This document shows positions 1 through 16,928 of a DNA stretch of 64,000 nucleotides, piece after piece. The notes below the pieces were generated by a model that made no database searches, was not told the origin of the DNA, and saw nothing but the letters and a program-made list of their open reading frames with translations. How positions within the stretch are numbered: position 1 is the stretch's first letter; each line of letters starts with the position of its first letter. The DNA lies in contig CM070877.1 in the NCBI GenBank assembly GCA_036365515.1, positions 7,573,001 to 7,637,000 of the forward strand, given 5' to 3'. The translations under genes and the position numbers were made by a program. Origin of the DNA: Torymus aiolomorphi. Lineage: Eukaryota; Arthropoda; Insecta; Hymenoptera; Torymidae.

Positions 1-206
1 CTAAAATTTAGTTTGAAACTTGTTTACTTTACCTTCAAAGCGGTTGTGTAGATCATATTCCTTATATTATTTCATGTAAAATGAATTTGAATTTTCGATA
101 AAAAGTATACATAAAATATAGTGCATTGGACTTAAATTTTTGATGGAATTACAAAAGAAATGTGACCCTCGTAACTGCCCAAAAGATAATAAAGCATACA
201 ATTATT

Positions 207-429
207 ACGGGTCTGAAGTTTGCAACGTTGGAGTGCAACGAAATGAAAAAAGAAATTTATTTTGCTTCATGGTTATACGAATTAATATTAATTTTGTGTG
301 TAGATTTAATGTTTTATTGAATAAAATCACTTTATAACAAAGATTTAGATAAAACTTCCATTGTTAATAACTTTAATTAATTGTAAAAAATTATTTCGTT
401 GCACTCCAACGATGCAAACTTCAGACCAT
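207..429. mobile_element. hAT-like MITE, copy 1 (223 bp)
   Basis: The element has terminal inverted repeats of about 35 bp; the ends read GGGTCTGAAGTTTGCAACG and, inverted, the same motif ending near 429. It is flanked by an exact 8-bp direct repeat CAATTATT at 199-206 and 430-437. An 8-bp target-site duplication is the hallmark of the hAT superfamily. The interior is AT-rich and carries no transposase; the short ORF across it (140-337) has no coding character. A second copy with different flanks lies at 46170-46394. Confidence 0.85.
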
Positions 430-1799
430 CAATTATTAAACTAAATTGTAGCGTTTTTCTGGTATTTTTTCAGTAGAACAGTAGAACGATCCAACAGCCT
501 CTATATCTTAACCGCCGAAAAAAAGAATGCCACCCCCGCGCGTCTGCACTCACGTGACTGCGGGATGGATCTCGGGCCAGATCGCGCGCACGCGAGAGGG
601 TAGATAGTTACCGCTCAATACCCGCGGTCGCGCGTCAGAGCTCGCGGCTCGTTAATCTCAAGAATTTGGGGCCGAGGGTTGCTACAATGTGGGACGCAAT
701 TGTTTTGGAGTTTGATGTTCTGAAAATGTTTAAATTTGATATGGGTTTTTCTTTTCTTCTTAATTTTTCTTTAATTATTTTACGATTCAAGCGAGATTAT
801 TGGGCTTTTGAAGCAAAAGAATAGATTACGTAAGCAATATTGTCCGGTTATAAGTTTATTCTTGGAATTTTAAAATAATCTTATTACAAGCAGGTCGAAT
901 AAGTATATATAGCTTCTGTATATAGCTTCGAAAATATTAAAACTGGTTGTTCCTAACGAATTTAATTTCCGCATAAATTCAGAATTTCATTCATTTTTGA
1001 AAAGGTAGTTAAAATTCTCTACCTTTTTTTTTTTTATTAATTGGCATGAGTCTTACATGTACAGGAAGCTTACATTTGCACTAATGAAATTAGTTTCTTT
1101 GTTTTCATTGACGGCGTTCACATGCCAATACACATTGCACGTACATACACCTTAATACTTTTCACCAATTAATATATGTGTCCACTAATAATCGTCTCTG
1201 CCAATCCTCGACAATTATAATTATAATTCGACCTTTGAACATTGCTCACGTGTGTACAGCTACCGTCAAAATAAAAATAAAACATCGACGGCTATTTAAA
1301 ACCAATAATAGCTATACTTAAACTTACGCAAAAACGTACGTCGATATAGAATCAACCTCAATCGCTCCAACTATTCCCGACTCCATTCCGCGCAATTGAT
1401 CGTAACAGATTTGCCTCTGTAATCCTGCCTTCCGCAGGTGCTCTGGCTTTCCGTGTTTGATCGGGTTTTATCGCGCGCAATCTCGCTCTCGCCTTCGAAG
1501 CGGTTCAATATTTGGCTGATGTCTGAGACCGGTCAGAGCTTTTATGTAAAAGTTGTTTGATAGTCGGATGGGACGTTGTTCGATCTTCCATATAGTTTTA
1601 ATTTAATTTTAAACTTTAATATAATAACGCATGATACACTGTTGACTCTGTTATCTTGTTATTTCTGTGCAAACAATTAGCTATACCGTATGGAACTAAC
1701 ACAGTAGTCGACTGGTTGAATTTCTCTTTGTCGAACACAGTTTGATTTTACGATCATTTAGCATCAGTACAACAAATGTCAAATACCAACATAATTTTG

Positions 1800-2110
1800 A
1801 ACGTGTACATCTTATGCAAATACTAATAGAATTAATCAAAAAAATTTTAGAGTAGAGTATTTATATATACGAAGCGCCTGACAATCCTGTTTTTCAAAAA
1901 AAAAAAAAAAATACTTAGAAATTATTTAATTAAATAAAAACCGCGATGCCGGTAAGTAGGAATCTGCATTTGTATAACTTTGATCTAGTTTTTAAACGAG
2001 CATATCTGATGGAAAGCTAATAAAATTACTCAAAAAATTTTCTGAGCATAGTATTTACATATACGGAGCGCCTGGCAAAATTGCTTTTCCAAATAAAAGT
2101 TTGAATATTA
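1800..2110 (+). repeat. Dispersed tandem dimer, about 190-bp unit, copy 1
   Basis: Two related units, each carrying GCGCCTG (at 1874 and 2068, 194 bp apart), a preceding run like AGTATTTAYATATACG, and a following TTTTCCAAA or TTTTTCAAA stretch. The same dimer recurs in reverse orientation at about 50330-50640. This looks like a short piece of a satellite-like or tandem-repeat transposable family. Confidence 0.6.
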
Positions 2111-2700
2111 ATTTATTAAATAATGAAATTGGATTAATTTTGGACTTCACATCGCCTTAAAACATTTGTATATATCTTTGTCTGAAATTTGAGCAACTTC
2201 TCCACAAACCTCAAAATAATCTCAACCCCGCATATACAATATCGCGACAAAGTAGTATCGGAGCTATACTTATTACACGCTAAACATATATGGCACACCT
2301 CCAACGCGCGCGCTTCCTTGAACTTCGGAGAAATCTCAAATGTACGCCGCGCGCTTTCTCCCCCTCCCCGTCTTGCACTCGACATAAAGAACTTGGCCCA
2401 CGACCGCTTGCGTCATCGCGAGAGGGAGAACGGAAGTATGCCTGTCTTGCTCGCACAGCATCTCTTTTAGTTGTGTGTGTGGTTTTTGTTGGGGTTCTTC
2501 GTGGGTGATTGAAAATGGTAATGTTTTGTGAGGGTTTGGAAATTTTTGGGGTTTGCGTGGTGGGATGTATAAAGGGGATAATGTATAGTAATAGTAGTGG
2601 ATTATTCATTGGTTCAAAGTCAGTAGTTAATTGATACACAGAGAAAAATTACTATTTCCTATAGTAACCATGGGACACTGATATATATTTCCATGGAAAT

Positions 2701-2780
2701 TACTACAATTTATAGTGAAAATTTCTATTATTTTGTCATTTTCATTATACAAATAGCAATTTTTACTATAAATTGTAGTA
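2701..2780. repeat. Small AT-rich hairpin
   Basis: Inverted arms at 2701-2723 and 2757-2780 (TACTACAATTTATAGT and its complement) differ at about one position. The surroundings are low-complexity and contain further TACTA motifs, so this may be a decayed MITE. Confidence 0.45.
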
Positions 2781-4955
2781 TAGTTTTCATGAGAAAATAA
2801 ATCTATCCGCGTCTACTATTATACATCAAACATGTAGTAATTTTTACTACAAAATCTTTCATTTTCTACATGATAAATCTTTTCCTTCTAAATTTTGATA
2901 CCTCTCATTACCAAATACTCGCAGTGAAATAAAACTCCATTCCCCAGTATGACGACATCATCCCATCACTTACACAATACACTTACACACTTTCCTCGCG
3001 TCCAGCGCGCGTGACGCAACAACCCCCATTCATTTCTACGAAACCATCTTATCACCTGCTCTCCGTTCAGCCTCCAACATAGGACCTCTTCCCCCATTCA
3101 TCAAACATCTGCTCTACGTTTATACCCACGCACACCGTCGCGTGAGAATCGCGCAATCATAGTGCCGGCCGCGCAGAAGCGCGCGCCGTCGAACCGCGTC
3201 ATCATCTTTGCGCGCCGCGGGACTGAATCAGTCGCGCTCGCGGCGCGCACGCGCTCGGACGTATTTTATACTTGTACAGTGGAACATCTCGCTCGGTTCG
3301 AAGGTCGGAGAATATATAGTCATTGATGGATATGGGCAAGGTACATAGAAGCGGGGGTTTCACGTGAGAGGGTTTTGCTGTATTGCTTAAAGTGCTGATG
3401 TCGTGCGTGAAGGTTGGAGCTGGATGTAGATAATATGTGCAGCTGGTTCGGAAAACGTTCTTAGGCGGTGGAAATGGTTGATTAGCGCTGGATGATCATT
3501 TATTCGGTTTTTGAAAGCGGAACGGAGCTCCTTGCTTAATATATTTTTTCTATATTTAAATTAATATTTGGCACGGTGGAAGTATACGGAATTGAGCGCG
3601 CGGTGCACATGTGATGCAGCTTCTTCGTCGCGTGCTTTATATGTTTTCATTACACAATTAATGCAAGTCTCTTACTATACGTAAAATTACACGAAATAAT
3701 CAGCAAATGCTCTAGCCATTTCCATTTCTCGCACGCTTATAATATATGGCCACAAGGAAACACTTGTTGTTTGCTATATCAGAATTATTATTCAGTCAAT
3801 GGACCGAACAACTTTATACCCTGCGTACGAGCATTCCACGTGTACCTATAAACCGGCAGCATTGCGAGTTATTACGCATAATGAAAACACACTCATGCAC
3901 AGGCATTTGGAATTCGAGTTGCACAATTCCCCTCGATTTCCGGGAGAATTCAATTCGACGGAGTGGCGTATTGTGTTTCGCCGGTCCATCGCGTCCTCGG
4001 GGAGAATTTGATCGATTCGATCGATTTTGGGTTCATAGATATAATAAAGTTGAAGGAGGAAGTGGTCGCGATTGAGTTTAAGTGAAAAAGTTTGAGCGGC
4101 GATTAAATTTGTGTATTATATGAATTAATGGTATGGGTTTGAAGAGTTGAAGGGAGAAGATTGAAGAGACCTTGCCGCGGTTAATAAAAAACGCATTATC
4201 ATGATTACGAATGATTGAAAGAATATTGTGTGTATATTATATAAAATTGCACGATTATGGAAAAGTTGCTCAGCACTTAATTGGTTTGAGATTGAAATTC
4301 TTTTCTCATAAAAGTGAACAGCCTTTATTACTCTTTTTTATTTCGAGGTGCCCTGCAGACTATACGATAATATACTTATTTTAGAAATCTTTTACCTCGA
4401 GCATATTAAAACTCCTATTCTTTTTATCAAACACACACACATACATAAAAACTTTTCAATCCAAGACTCATTATACAGTTACTCGCTTCTTTACACGCAC
4501 ACAAAGCAATACGCCACTATCAAACCACGACTTATCACCGCCGAAGCACATAGCAATTGGCGTACGCGTATAACATATCGCGGGCAGACGATAAGCGGGT
4601 CATCCCTCGCGCCTCTTCATTCGCGCTCCGTTGAGCCTCGCGAGTGGTTCGCATAAATTCGCACGCGTAAAACCCGCACAATTCTCGAGTGAACGAAGGG
4701 TAAGTATTATAAGTGCAAAACAAACAAGTCGCGCGAGGGGGAATCTAGAAATAAGCGAGAGAGAGAGAGACGCGCGTGCTGATCTAGTTCACGGGTACAA
4801 GATGTTTATCCGCGCTGGGTGGTGCTGGTGGTGTGACTTTTCGACAAGACCAAAAATAATTTGGCAGTGCTCAAGTGGGACGTTTTCCTGGTAAACAAAG
4901 CGGTACTAAAGGTGTATATATATACACACACACACACACACATTTCATTAAATCC

Positions 4956-5002
<47 letters not shown>

Positions 5003-6176
5003 CATGTAAAACAATGAGGATCAAAGTCCAACCGCGAGTACACCAACCTCCGGTTTTATTACAGCGATCTTGATGAGCGCGCGTGCTGCAAAGTCCGAAG
5101 CTTATCGCCTAGTGCCTCTGACGGCGGCGGCGGCGGTGTCGCAAGGTCGTCTATATTGTTTTCGTGTATAATAACGAGCTGCGGGAGAGCGCAAGCGCAC
5201 ATGTGCCACGCGGGGGTGACGTAACGCGTGTACGACGCGAGCATGTTTTATTATTCGAGTGTATAAGTGCGTGTGATGGTCTTTTAATAGGTCGGTGGGG
5301 GTATAGACGGCTGACAGACGGGTTTTATAGCGGTGCGTCGATGATGGGGGCTATTGGATGTGGCATTGTTTCATTGTTCAAAAATGGTGCAGTAGTTTGC
5401 GAGTTAATGTATAGCGCTTAGTTTTGTAAATCAAGTGTGTTTTATTTGCATGCTTTTACATATGCTTTTCACGGTTCGTTTGAACGTAGAACTGCTGAGG
5501 ATGATAAAGTTTTGGTGTTGGGATATAGAAGAGAGCTTTTTTTATATGCATATAATGTTTTTTTATTGTATGGTTGAGTGTAAACGGGAAAAGTGGGATT
5601 TCGAAGGGATTTGCAAATAAAGAAAAAAACTTTATAGTTATATGTTTCACTTACTGTTATGAACGAAAAAATACATTTACATCTCTGTATTACGTCTCTA
5701 CATTTCATTATAATACTTGCTCTAGTTGTGCCGTTTATTAAGATAAAGTTTAAAATGTGCTGTATCATCGAGCGTTCTAATTTTGCCTCGTTTCAATTAA
5801 TTGATAAGGCACCGGCACGACAGGACCGATCAATTCTTGGAGGGCGAAACTCGTGTCTTATATATTATTTAGCTCGATTATTGGCGTTTTAAATGCATTT
5901 ATGGTTTAAACCAAACCAAAGTTCTGAGTTCGGAAAAAGATCTTTATTGAAGAATTGTTGGAGCAATTATAGTTTCCTAAATCATTTTGTTTAAATTTAA
6001 TCCACGCGGTATTTAGTTTTTTCATAATAATTTTTATTGTATTGTTTTTTAAAATAAATCGAAGAACAGTAAATGACCAAGGTAACTAAGAAAAATTTTA
6101 AAATAAAAAATACGAATTAAAATTATGTAAATGCCGCTGAGTACTAGGTATAGTTTAATATTCCTTACAATGTACA

Positions 6177-6847
6177 CATATGTGCAAATCCGCGGACTAC
6201 AGACAACAACTGGGGTACAAAAACGGAAAAAATTTTTTTTGAGGGCACACCTACCACATAAGGTTTTTTCGGTTCTTTGGGGGTCCCCCAACATGAAAAT
6301 TCTCGTGTACACTCATTATCCGTTGCCAAACTTTTTTTCCGACGAAATCAATTTTTCTTATGGAAATTTAACATGGGAAAAATGGACGAAAAGTAGTCAT
6401 TGATGATTGACCAATAGCAAACTATTGAAGAGGCCAAACCAAATTCCACAAAAAAGCGATTAAAGTTGAAGAATAGAGCTTTAATTTGAGATGAGAATCG
6501 TTAAAATCGGTCGATTCTGTGCAAAGCTACGTGAATTTGAAAATGGCGAATAATGACGAAAATGAGCGATTTTTTTCAAACCCACGTAATTCTTCAAATT
6601 TTTGTCATTTTTCGCCGTTTTCAACTTCACGTAGCTTTGCACAGAATCGACCGATTTTAACGATTCTCATCTCAAATTAAAGCTCTATTCTTCAACTTTA
6701 ATCGCTTTTTTGTGGAATTTGGTTTGGCCTCTTCAATAGTTTGCTATTGGTTAATCATCAATGACTACTTTCGGCAAAAAAGTTTGGCAACGGATAATGA
6801 GTGTACACGAGTATTTTCATGTTGGGGTCCCCGGATTTGCACATATG
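6177..6847. repeat. Large foldback element (arms about 290 bp)
   Basis: The stretch is a near-palindrome. Outer ends CATATGTGCAAATCCG (6177-6192) and its complement (6832-6847) match; inner arms end near 6565 and restart near 6598, leaving a loop of about 32 bases. Over the inner 125 bp I count about four mismatches. The left arm has an extra block of about 80 bp (6193-6272) absent from the right. No ORF is supported. It is either a foldback transposon or a potential long-hairpin RNA locus. Confidence 0.8.
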
Positions 6848-7053
6848 TATAATATAGTGATAGTAGGTATTATACGCATCACTTATCTACATTATCAAAT
6901 TGTCCTTTCTTTCAACTTTTGATCGATTATTTATCCATCCATCCATCACCGCTCATTAAAAATTCTTTACAATGAATAAACAATTTTAATTAAAAACATT
7001 TTTTTTTAAACTTATCTTTTAAGATGGTGTAATAGTCCTACTTTACCACTAAC

Positions 7054-7254
7054 CAAATTAATTTGCCCTGCGTAATCCTCTAATACATCGTTCTACGAAG
7101 TTTTTGAGATAAAAAAACGACGACACCTTTGTTTATTTTTGGAACGAAAATTAACCAAATTTCGTTCCAAAAATAAACAAAGGTGTCGTCGTTTTTTGCC
7201 TCGAAACTTTGTAGAATGATGTATTACAGCATTACGCAGGGCATCTGAATTTGT
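7054..7254. repeat. Hairpin MITE, about 200 bp
   Basis: Arms of about 95 bp fold on a 10-base loop at 7150-7159. The inner 36 bp or more of each arm (for example ACACCTTTGTTTATTTTTGG and its complement) are perfect complements; outer parts, including GCCCTGCGTAAT, match with mismatches. There is no coding capacity. It lies about 380 bp upstream of the AK3 start codon. Confidence 0.75.
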
Positions 7255-7636
7255 TCAAGGCGTAAATCATTATCCTTTTATTTATATTAATTACTTTTAC
7301 ATGTTCCGCTGATAAAACAGTGTTAGTATAGTGCGACACCCCCTTAAATAGAGAATATTAGAGCTAGAATACTCAACTACGTACTTACCGACATTTCATA
7401 ATATCCCTTATTCTTTTCATTTTTAAATTTTCATCTTACCGACTTAGTCTTTCACTGTTAATCGAGCTATTCCGAACAGAATACAATTATATAAGTAAAG
7501 TTAAACATTGGCTTATAGAATAACGAAAAGAGACGACGGAAAATTTAATGTTAAATAAACCTATAACACATCTTCGCTTGTCCAAAGATCGTCGGATAAC
7601 CGGGAGGAGCAGGGGACCCATCAGGACGAGGCGGGC

Positions 7637-12645
<5,009 letters not shown>

Positions 12646-13113
12646 TAGTTTCCCCGAGGATCTTAATTGTATCTGTTTTCTCGTCTCGTTTATTCGGCGA
12701 TGAATATTAAGTTTTCTCTTTGTCGTATTCTTTTTTTTTTATATATTTTTAACTGTGATACAGTGAAATGTAACGCATAATAGCTTGTATACGAAGACAC
12801 AATTTGTACAATTTTAGGAGACCGTGATTATATATTTTTTAAACATTAACTTCAAAACGTTGTGACTCTTCCGAGGATCGAGTGAACGACATTCCCTATT
12901 TTATATAGTAGATATTTGCAGCCGATCATATGAACATATATCAGCAATAATTGTATAGAGAGAGCCTTAAATATTGTAAATTACCAATGTCGGTAAAATA
13001 GGTAGTCTATGAGTATATGGATTATTCTATCCCGATAGAGCAGAAATTTTGTACATTTGTAATGAAAAACGCTTAAACCGTTTTTTTGACTGTTTAAAGT
13101 TGATTTATTTTTT

Positions 13114-13119
13114 AATAAA
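13114..13119 (+). terminator. Candidate poly(A) signal for the proximal AK3 terminal exon
   Basis: An AATAAA lies about 470 bp past the TAA at 12643-12645 and before the duplicated exon pair. Use of this signal would end the isoform carrying the first cassette. The assignment is by motif and position only. Confidence 0.5.
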
Positions 13120-13599
13120 AGAAAATATAATTTAACTTATTAACACTGTCTAAGATTTTTTGGAGTTTCGATTAGCTTGCGCAAATAAGTACCTAAAACA
13201 GGCTGTAACTAAGATCCGCTGCCAATGAATGTTTCATCGCCGTAAGTGTTTTTTTGAATGCATGTATTAACTTTCTATTTTTATACTAAAAAGTAATTGT
13301 TGTGTTGATTTAAGTTTACTAATATACTGATTATTTTTTGTTTGTATTGTTTTTTAAGTCTAATTGATTCTAAAGGTAAAGTACTTAAACATTTACGTTT
13401 TAATTTGATTCGAAGCTTTTTATATTATTTTTTTAAATGAGATACATTTTTTTACGAAAACAGTTATACATACAGTAATTTTACCTGCACATATAGTGTA
13501 TAAAGGCATGTTTCGGAAATCACATAAAGTAAAATCTTTATACAATAATAAATATATTTATACACAGATAATAAATTAAACTATTTACTTGTCGAGCAG

Positions 13600-14088
13600 G
13601 ATTCCCAAGAACCGTGCCACAAGCCGAAATATTGGAAACGGTGCACCCCACGTCCTTGGTGATCAACCTCATCGTACCGGACGACGAGATTCTGGAAAGA
13701 GTGAAAAATCGGTGGGTCCATGTGCCCAGCGGCAGAGTGTACAACGTCGGGTACAAAGATCCTAAAGTACCTGTGAGTGGTATAATTTTTACTAAACTCT
13801 CCCAAAAAAGATTCCCCAATATGGATCACTGTATCTATTTTCACATCATTGTTTCAGGGAAAGGACGATGTGACGGGCGAGCCACTCTGCCAGCGGCCGG
13901 ACGACCGTCCGGAGATCGTCCAGAAGCGACTGAATGAGTACATGCGAAAAACGAAACCGGTACTCATGTACTACCAGAAACTCGGGGTTCTCCGGGAGTT
14001 CACCGGCACCACGACTGACGAACTCTGGCCGCAGATCAAGGAATGCGTGCTGAGAAGAATAACGTCGCGGTCTATCATCAATCTGTGA
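13600..14088 (+). CDS. Ak3: Duplicated terminal exons of AK3 (distal cassette, alternative 3' end)
   Basis: Exons 13600-13772 and 13858-14088 repeat AK3 exons 3 and 4. The first is exactly 173 nt, like its twin, and enters in the same phase, so exon 2 (ending 11457) can splice to either. The encoded product would be 235 residues. By eye, 41 of 58 residues of the first exon are identical between cassettes. [23 protein letters not shown] and QRPDD are all kept, so the enzyme should remain functional. The C-terminus is longer and arginine-rich (ending near [11 protein letters not shown]). No exon 1 or 2 copy lies in the 955 bp between cassettes, so this is not a free-standing gene. Alternative splicing is my inference; an unused relic is less likely given the intact reading frame. 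Confidence 0.8.
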
Positions 14089-14451
14089 CCAAAAATCGAA
14101 GGATACGATGGACGTTATTGAACGTGTCGTGGTTGTTGCACGCGTTTTGTGGTGAACTGTGAAAAATGTGTGCGAAATTATGAGATTTGTTTGGGATATA
14201 ATAACGCTGACCGATTTTTCATGCCTATTACCTACTCACGTTTTTTTTTATCGATTTGTAATGATTTTTGTAGGATATGTCAAAAGTGTTGCGATGTATA
14301 GTGTGTGTAGCGCAGCGAAACGGTCTCGAATTGTTTATACGATCGAATAGTTTATTTATTTGTATAGAATATATCATATAATATAGCGGAGTAACGAAAT
14401 TGACGGACAGAAATTTATATATATAGAAATGTTGGCCATGTACTTATGAGG

Positions 14452-14457
14452 AATAAA
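14452..14457 (+). terminator. Candidate poly(A) signal for the distal AK3 cassette
   Basis: An AATAAA lies about 365 bp after the TGA at 14086-14088, followed by TTGTCTAC-rich sequence. It is the plausible 3' end of the long AK3 transcript. Confidence 0.5.
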
Positions 14458-16928
14458 GAGTAGATTGTCTACATATTTGAACGTGTGGTTGCTATCTTTA
14501 ATGTATTTGCATCAACTAAGTGGGAATATTTACTAATAAGTAATCAAAAAACTAATTTATTTTTAACAAAACATTAACATTATTATGTGAAGGAGTGAAT
14601 GGAAGAATTCTATGGAAATATTATTTAAATTCTGTTTAATTCCTATTTCGTCTATGTAAAGAAATATAATGCATCATTGAAAAAAATGAATTAAAATAAA
14701 ACATTTTCAATACTTTTAATATAAATTTCGTGGCACTTCTTTTAGGCACTTCATAGGAGTTCGATAAAAAAAAATGATTCGAAAGTAGGATCTAATTCCA
14801 GTTTACAGAATTCAAATGCTATTCATCTCACAAACACTTTTAGTATTGAAAAAGTCCGAACGAATATGACATATTCCACTGTACTTAAAAATTCAACGCG
14901 GGATCTGGCCATACCAATCCCGGGACTCCAAAAACCAACTCCTAAGCAGCAACTTAACTATACCAAAAAAAGCCAGCTCACCTACTCGCGTTACTCGCTC
15001 GCTCCAAAGTTCAATCCACCCGCTCGACTGCACCTCTCTTTCTCTCTCCACATTCTCCGTCAATCTCTTTCATCGGTCGATAGCCCGGCGACGCTGGCTA
15101 TTCGCGCGACCGCCTTACCGACTCTTTCTCTCTTTTCTCTCTCCCCTCTATCTACGCTCCTCCCGCGCACATTGCGTGTACGTTTGTTTACCTCTTCTCG
15201 CTCGCACCCCTCGTTCGTCCTCCTCCGCTCTCGTCAGCACCCCTCGATTCATTCCATTCCCTGTGACACAAACTCTGCCGTATAGGCAGCATACCTACCT
15301 ACGTCAACGCGCGTACGCGTTATCTACCAGCCAGCGAGAGAGTCTCTGGCGCGCGCGGGAGTTGCGGTCTACGCAGGCAACTATCTCTCGCCCGCTTGCT
15401 GCGCGCTTGCCTTACATACGCGCTGCGTGTGCAATATTCTACCCGTGTGTGCTGCTGCGGGCCCTTCAGCCGCCCCCGTGCGCGCGACGACTGTGCGTTT
15501 GTTAGTAATCGAGAATCGTCGCACTCTGCTGCTGCGTGCTGGATGTGATCACAGAGTGCCGCGGGTTTGGGGAGAAAATCGACGGGGGCATATGCAGAGG
15601 CGCCCGCGCGCGGGGAATGCAGATTTATAGGTTATTTATAACTGTAACGCTCGGGCAATATTGATTTGGAACATCGGAGCCCAACAAGTTGCGGGGATAC
15701 ATTTCGACCGAGAAAGACACACGAGTGTTTGTACTCTTTTTATTCTTCGCTAGTAAGTGTATTACAGAGGAACTGGATATTGGGAATTGATCGACGAAGG
15801 GTCATTATGCTGCCGCCGTATGCTCCTCTTGGTGAGTATTGCTTTTTCGTTTTTTTGCTCCGTTCTTTCGTCTTCTCAGCTGCGACTGATGCGTGTGCTT
15901 TGTTGGTGTTTTCGACGGCTGCTGCTGTTACTGCTGCTGCTGAGTGTGCACCGCGGCGGAGAGACGATATACGAGAAATCGGTCCGCCTTATTGCAACGC
16001 GTGCATAAGTATAGTCGAATGTTGCTGCTGGAAAGTCAAGTGAAAAGTTCCGGTTTTTGTGTTAAAAGTATGTGATTGCGGTGCGAGTTTGTCGCCGTTC
16101 GGCTTTCTCGACGATTATAATGGTGTTTTGAGGAAAATAAGGGGGATTCCGATGCGTTGTTTTTACGGTGGACGGGAGTTATGTACAGCTCATATTTACG
16201 CTCGACCTAACCTCAATGTATTTCGGACGATTTTTTTCTGTTTATCGTAACGATAACGTGGATGTGTGCAGTTTTATCGGAGAAGCGCGTCAAATTCATT
16301 CGATACGTGCGAAAAGGGAACGTAAATTTTTGTCCAGATGTAAGATTTAGCGATCTAAATAAGTTATTAGTAAAGATTCCGAGGCCGGTAATGTAGAGCT
16401 CTGCGCTATGGCGTCAATATTTATATGCTACATTATTGTTGTGATACACTTGCCCTTCCATATAGAATATGCTATTCTTGAATATATTCGGCTATGAAAT
16501 TGTTGTTTGTCGAATTGTTAACGCAAAAAAACATGTTTTTATTCACAAATATAGTGGTTTTGAGCAATTGTATAGTTTATAATAGTTGTAAATGTTGATA
16601 CTTTATACTGAAACAGTTCAAATTAATCTCACATCATCCAATATTTTACGTCAGTTTTGGTAGTACAATTGCTCAAGCATTACTGTACCTTCATCAACAG
16701 ACTATTGTTGGTGTATATATATTTATATATACAAAAACATTGAAACTGTGTAGTATTAAATCTCAATTAATTACAGACGTGTATACACGTTACATTGTAT
16801 TATGTCTTATATATCACAATTATTAATAAACTTATTTTACAAATTACAATTGATTAATAAATTGATTTTTATCTGTTGCAGGGTATTATTTAGTTAGGTG
16901 TTCATCCATTATTTTATGTTGAACCGCC
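14458..16928. promoter_or_regulatory. Spacer with GC-rich promoter-like island (about 15150-15620)
   Basis: No coding exon is supported. The island from about 15150 to 15620 is CpG-rich, lies between AK3 and the next gene on the same strand, and is followed by a donor-like GTAAGTGT near 15752. It is the best candidate for the promoter and untranslated first exon of the Tigger-derived gene. The last untranslated stretch before that gene's ATG appears to start after TTGCAG near 16881. Confidence 0.4.

Larger units (their letters stand above)
430..6176. other. Gene-less AT-rich spacer with GC-rich patches
   Basis: I find no supportable coding exon. The stretch holds CpG-rich patches near 525-650, 2290-2460, 3000-3290 and 4560-5340, a CT run at 4956-4999, and a GTAAGTAT donor-like motif at 4700-4707. 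These could be promoter-like segments or untranslated first exons of the downstream gene, but nothing in the sequence proves it. A tandem dimer (about 1800-2110) and a small hairpin (2701-2780) are listed separately. Short ORFs here look like chance openings. Confidence 0.5.

Noticed and set aside
140..337. 65-codon ORF at the window start
   Set aside because: It runs through the hAT-like MITE and its inverted end, with no family resemblance.
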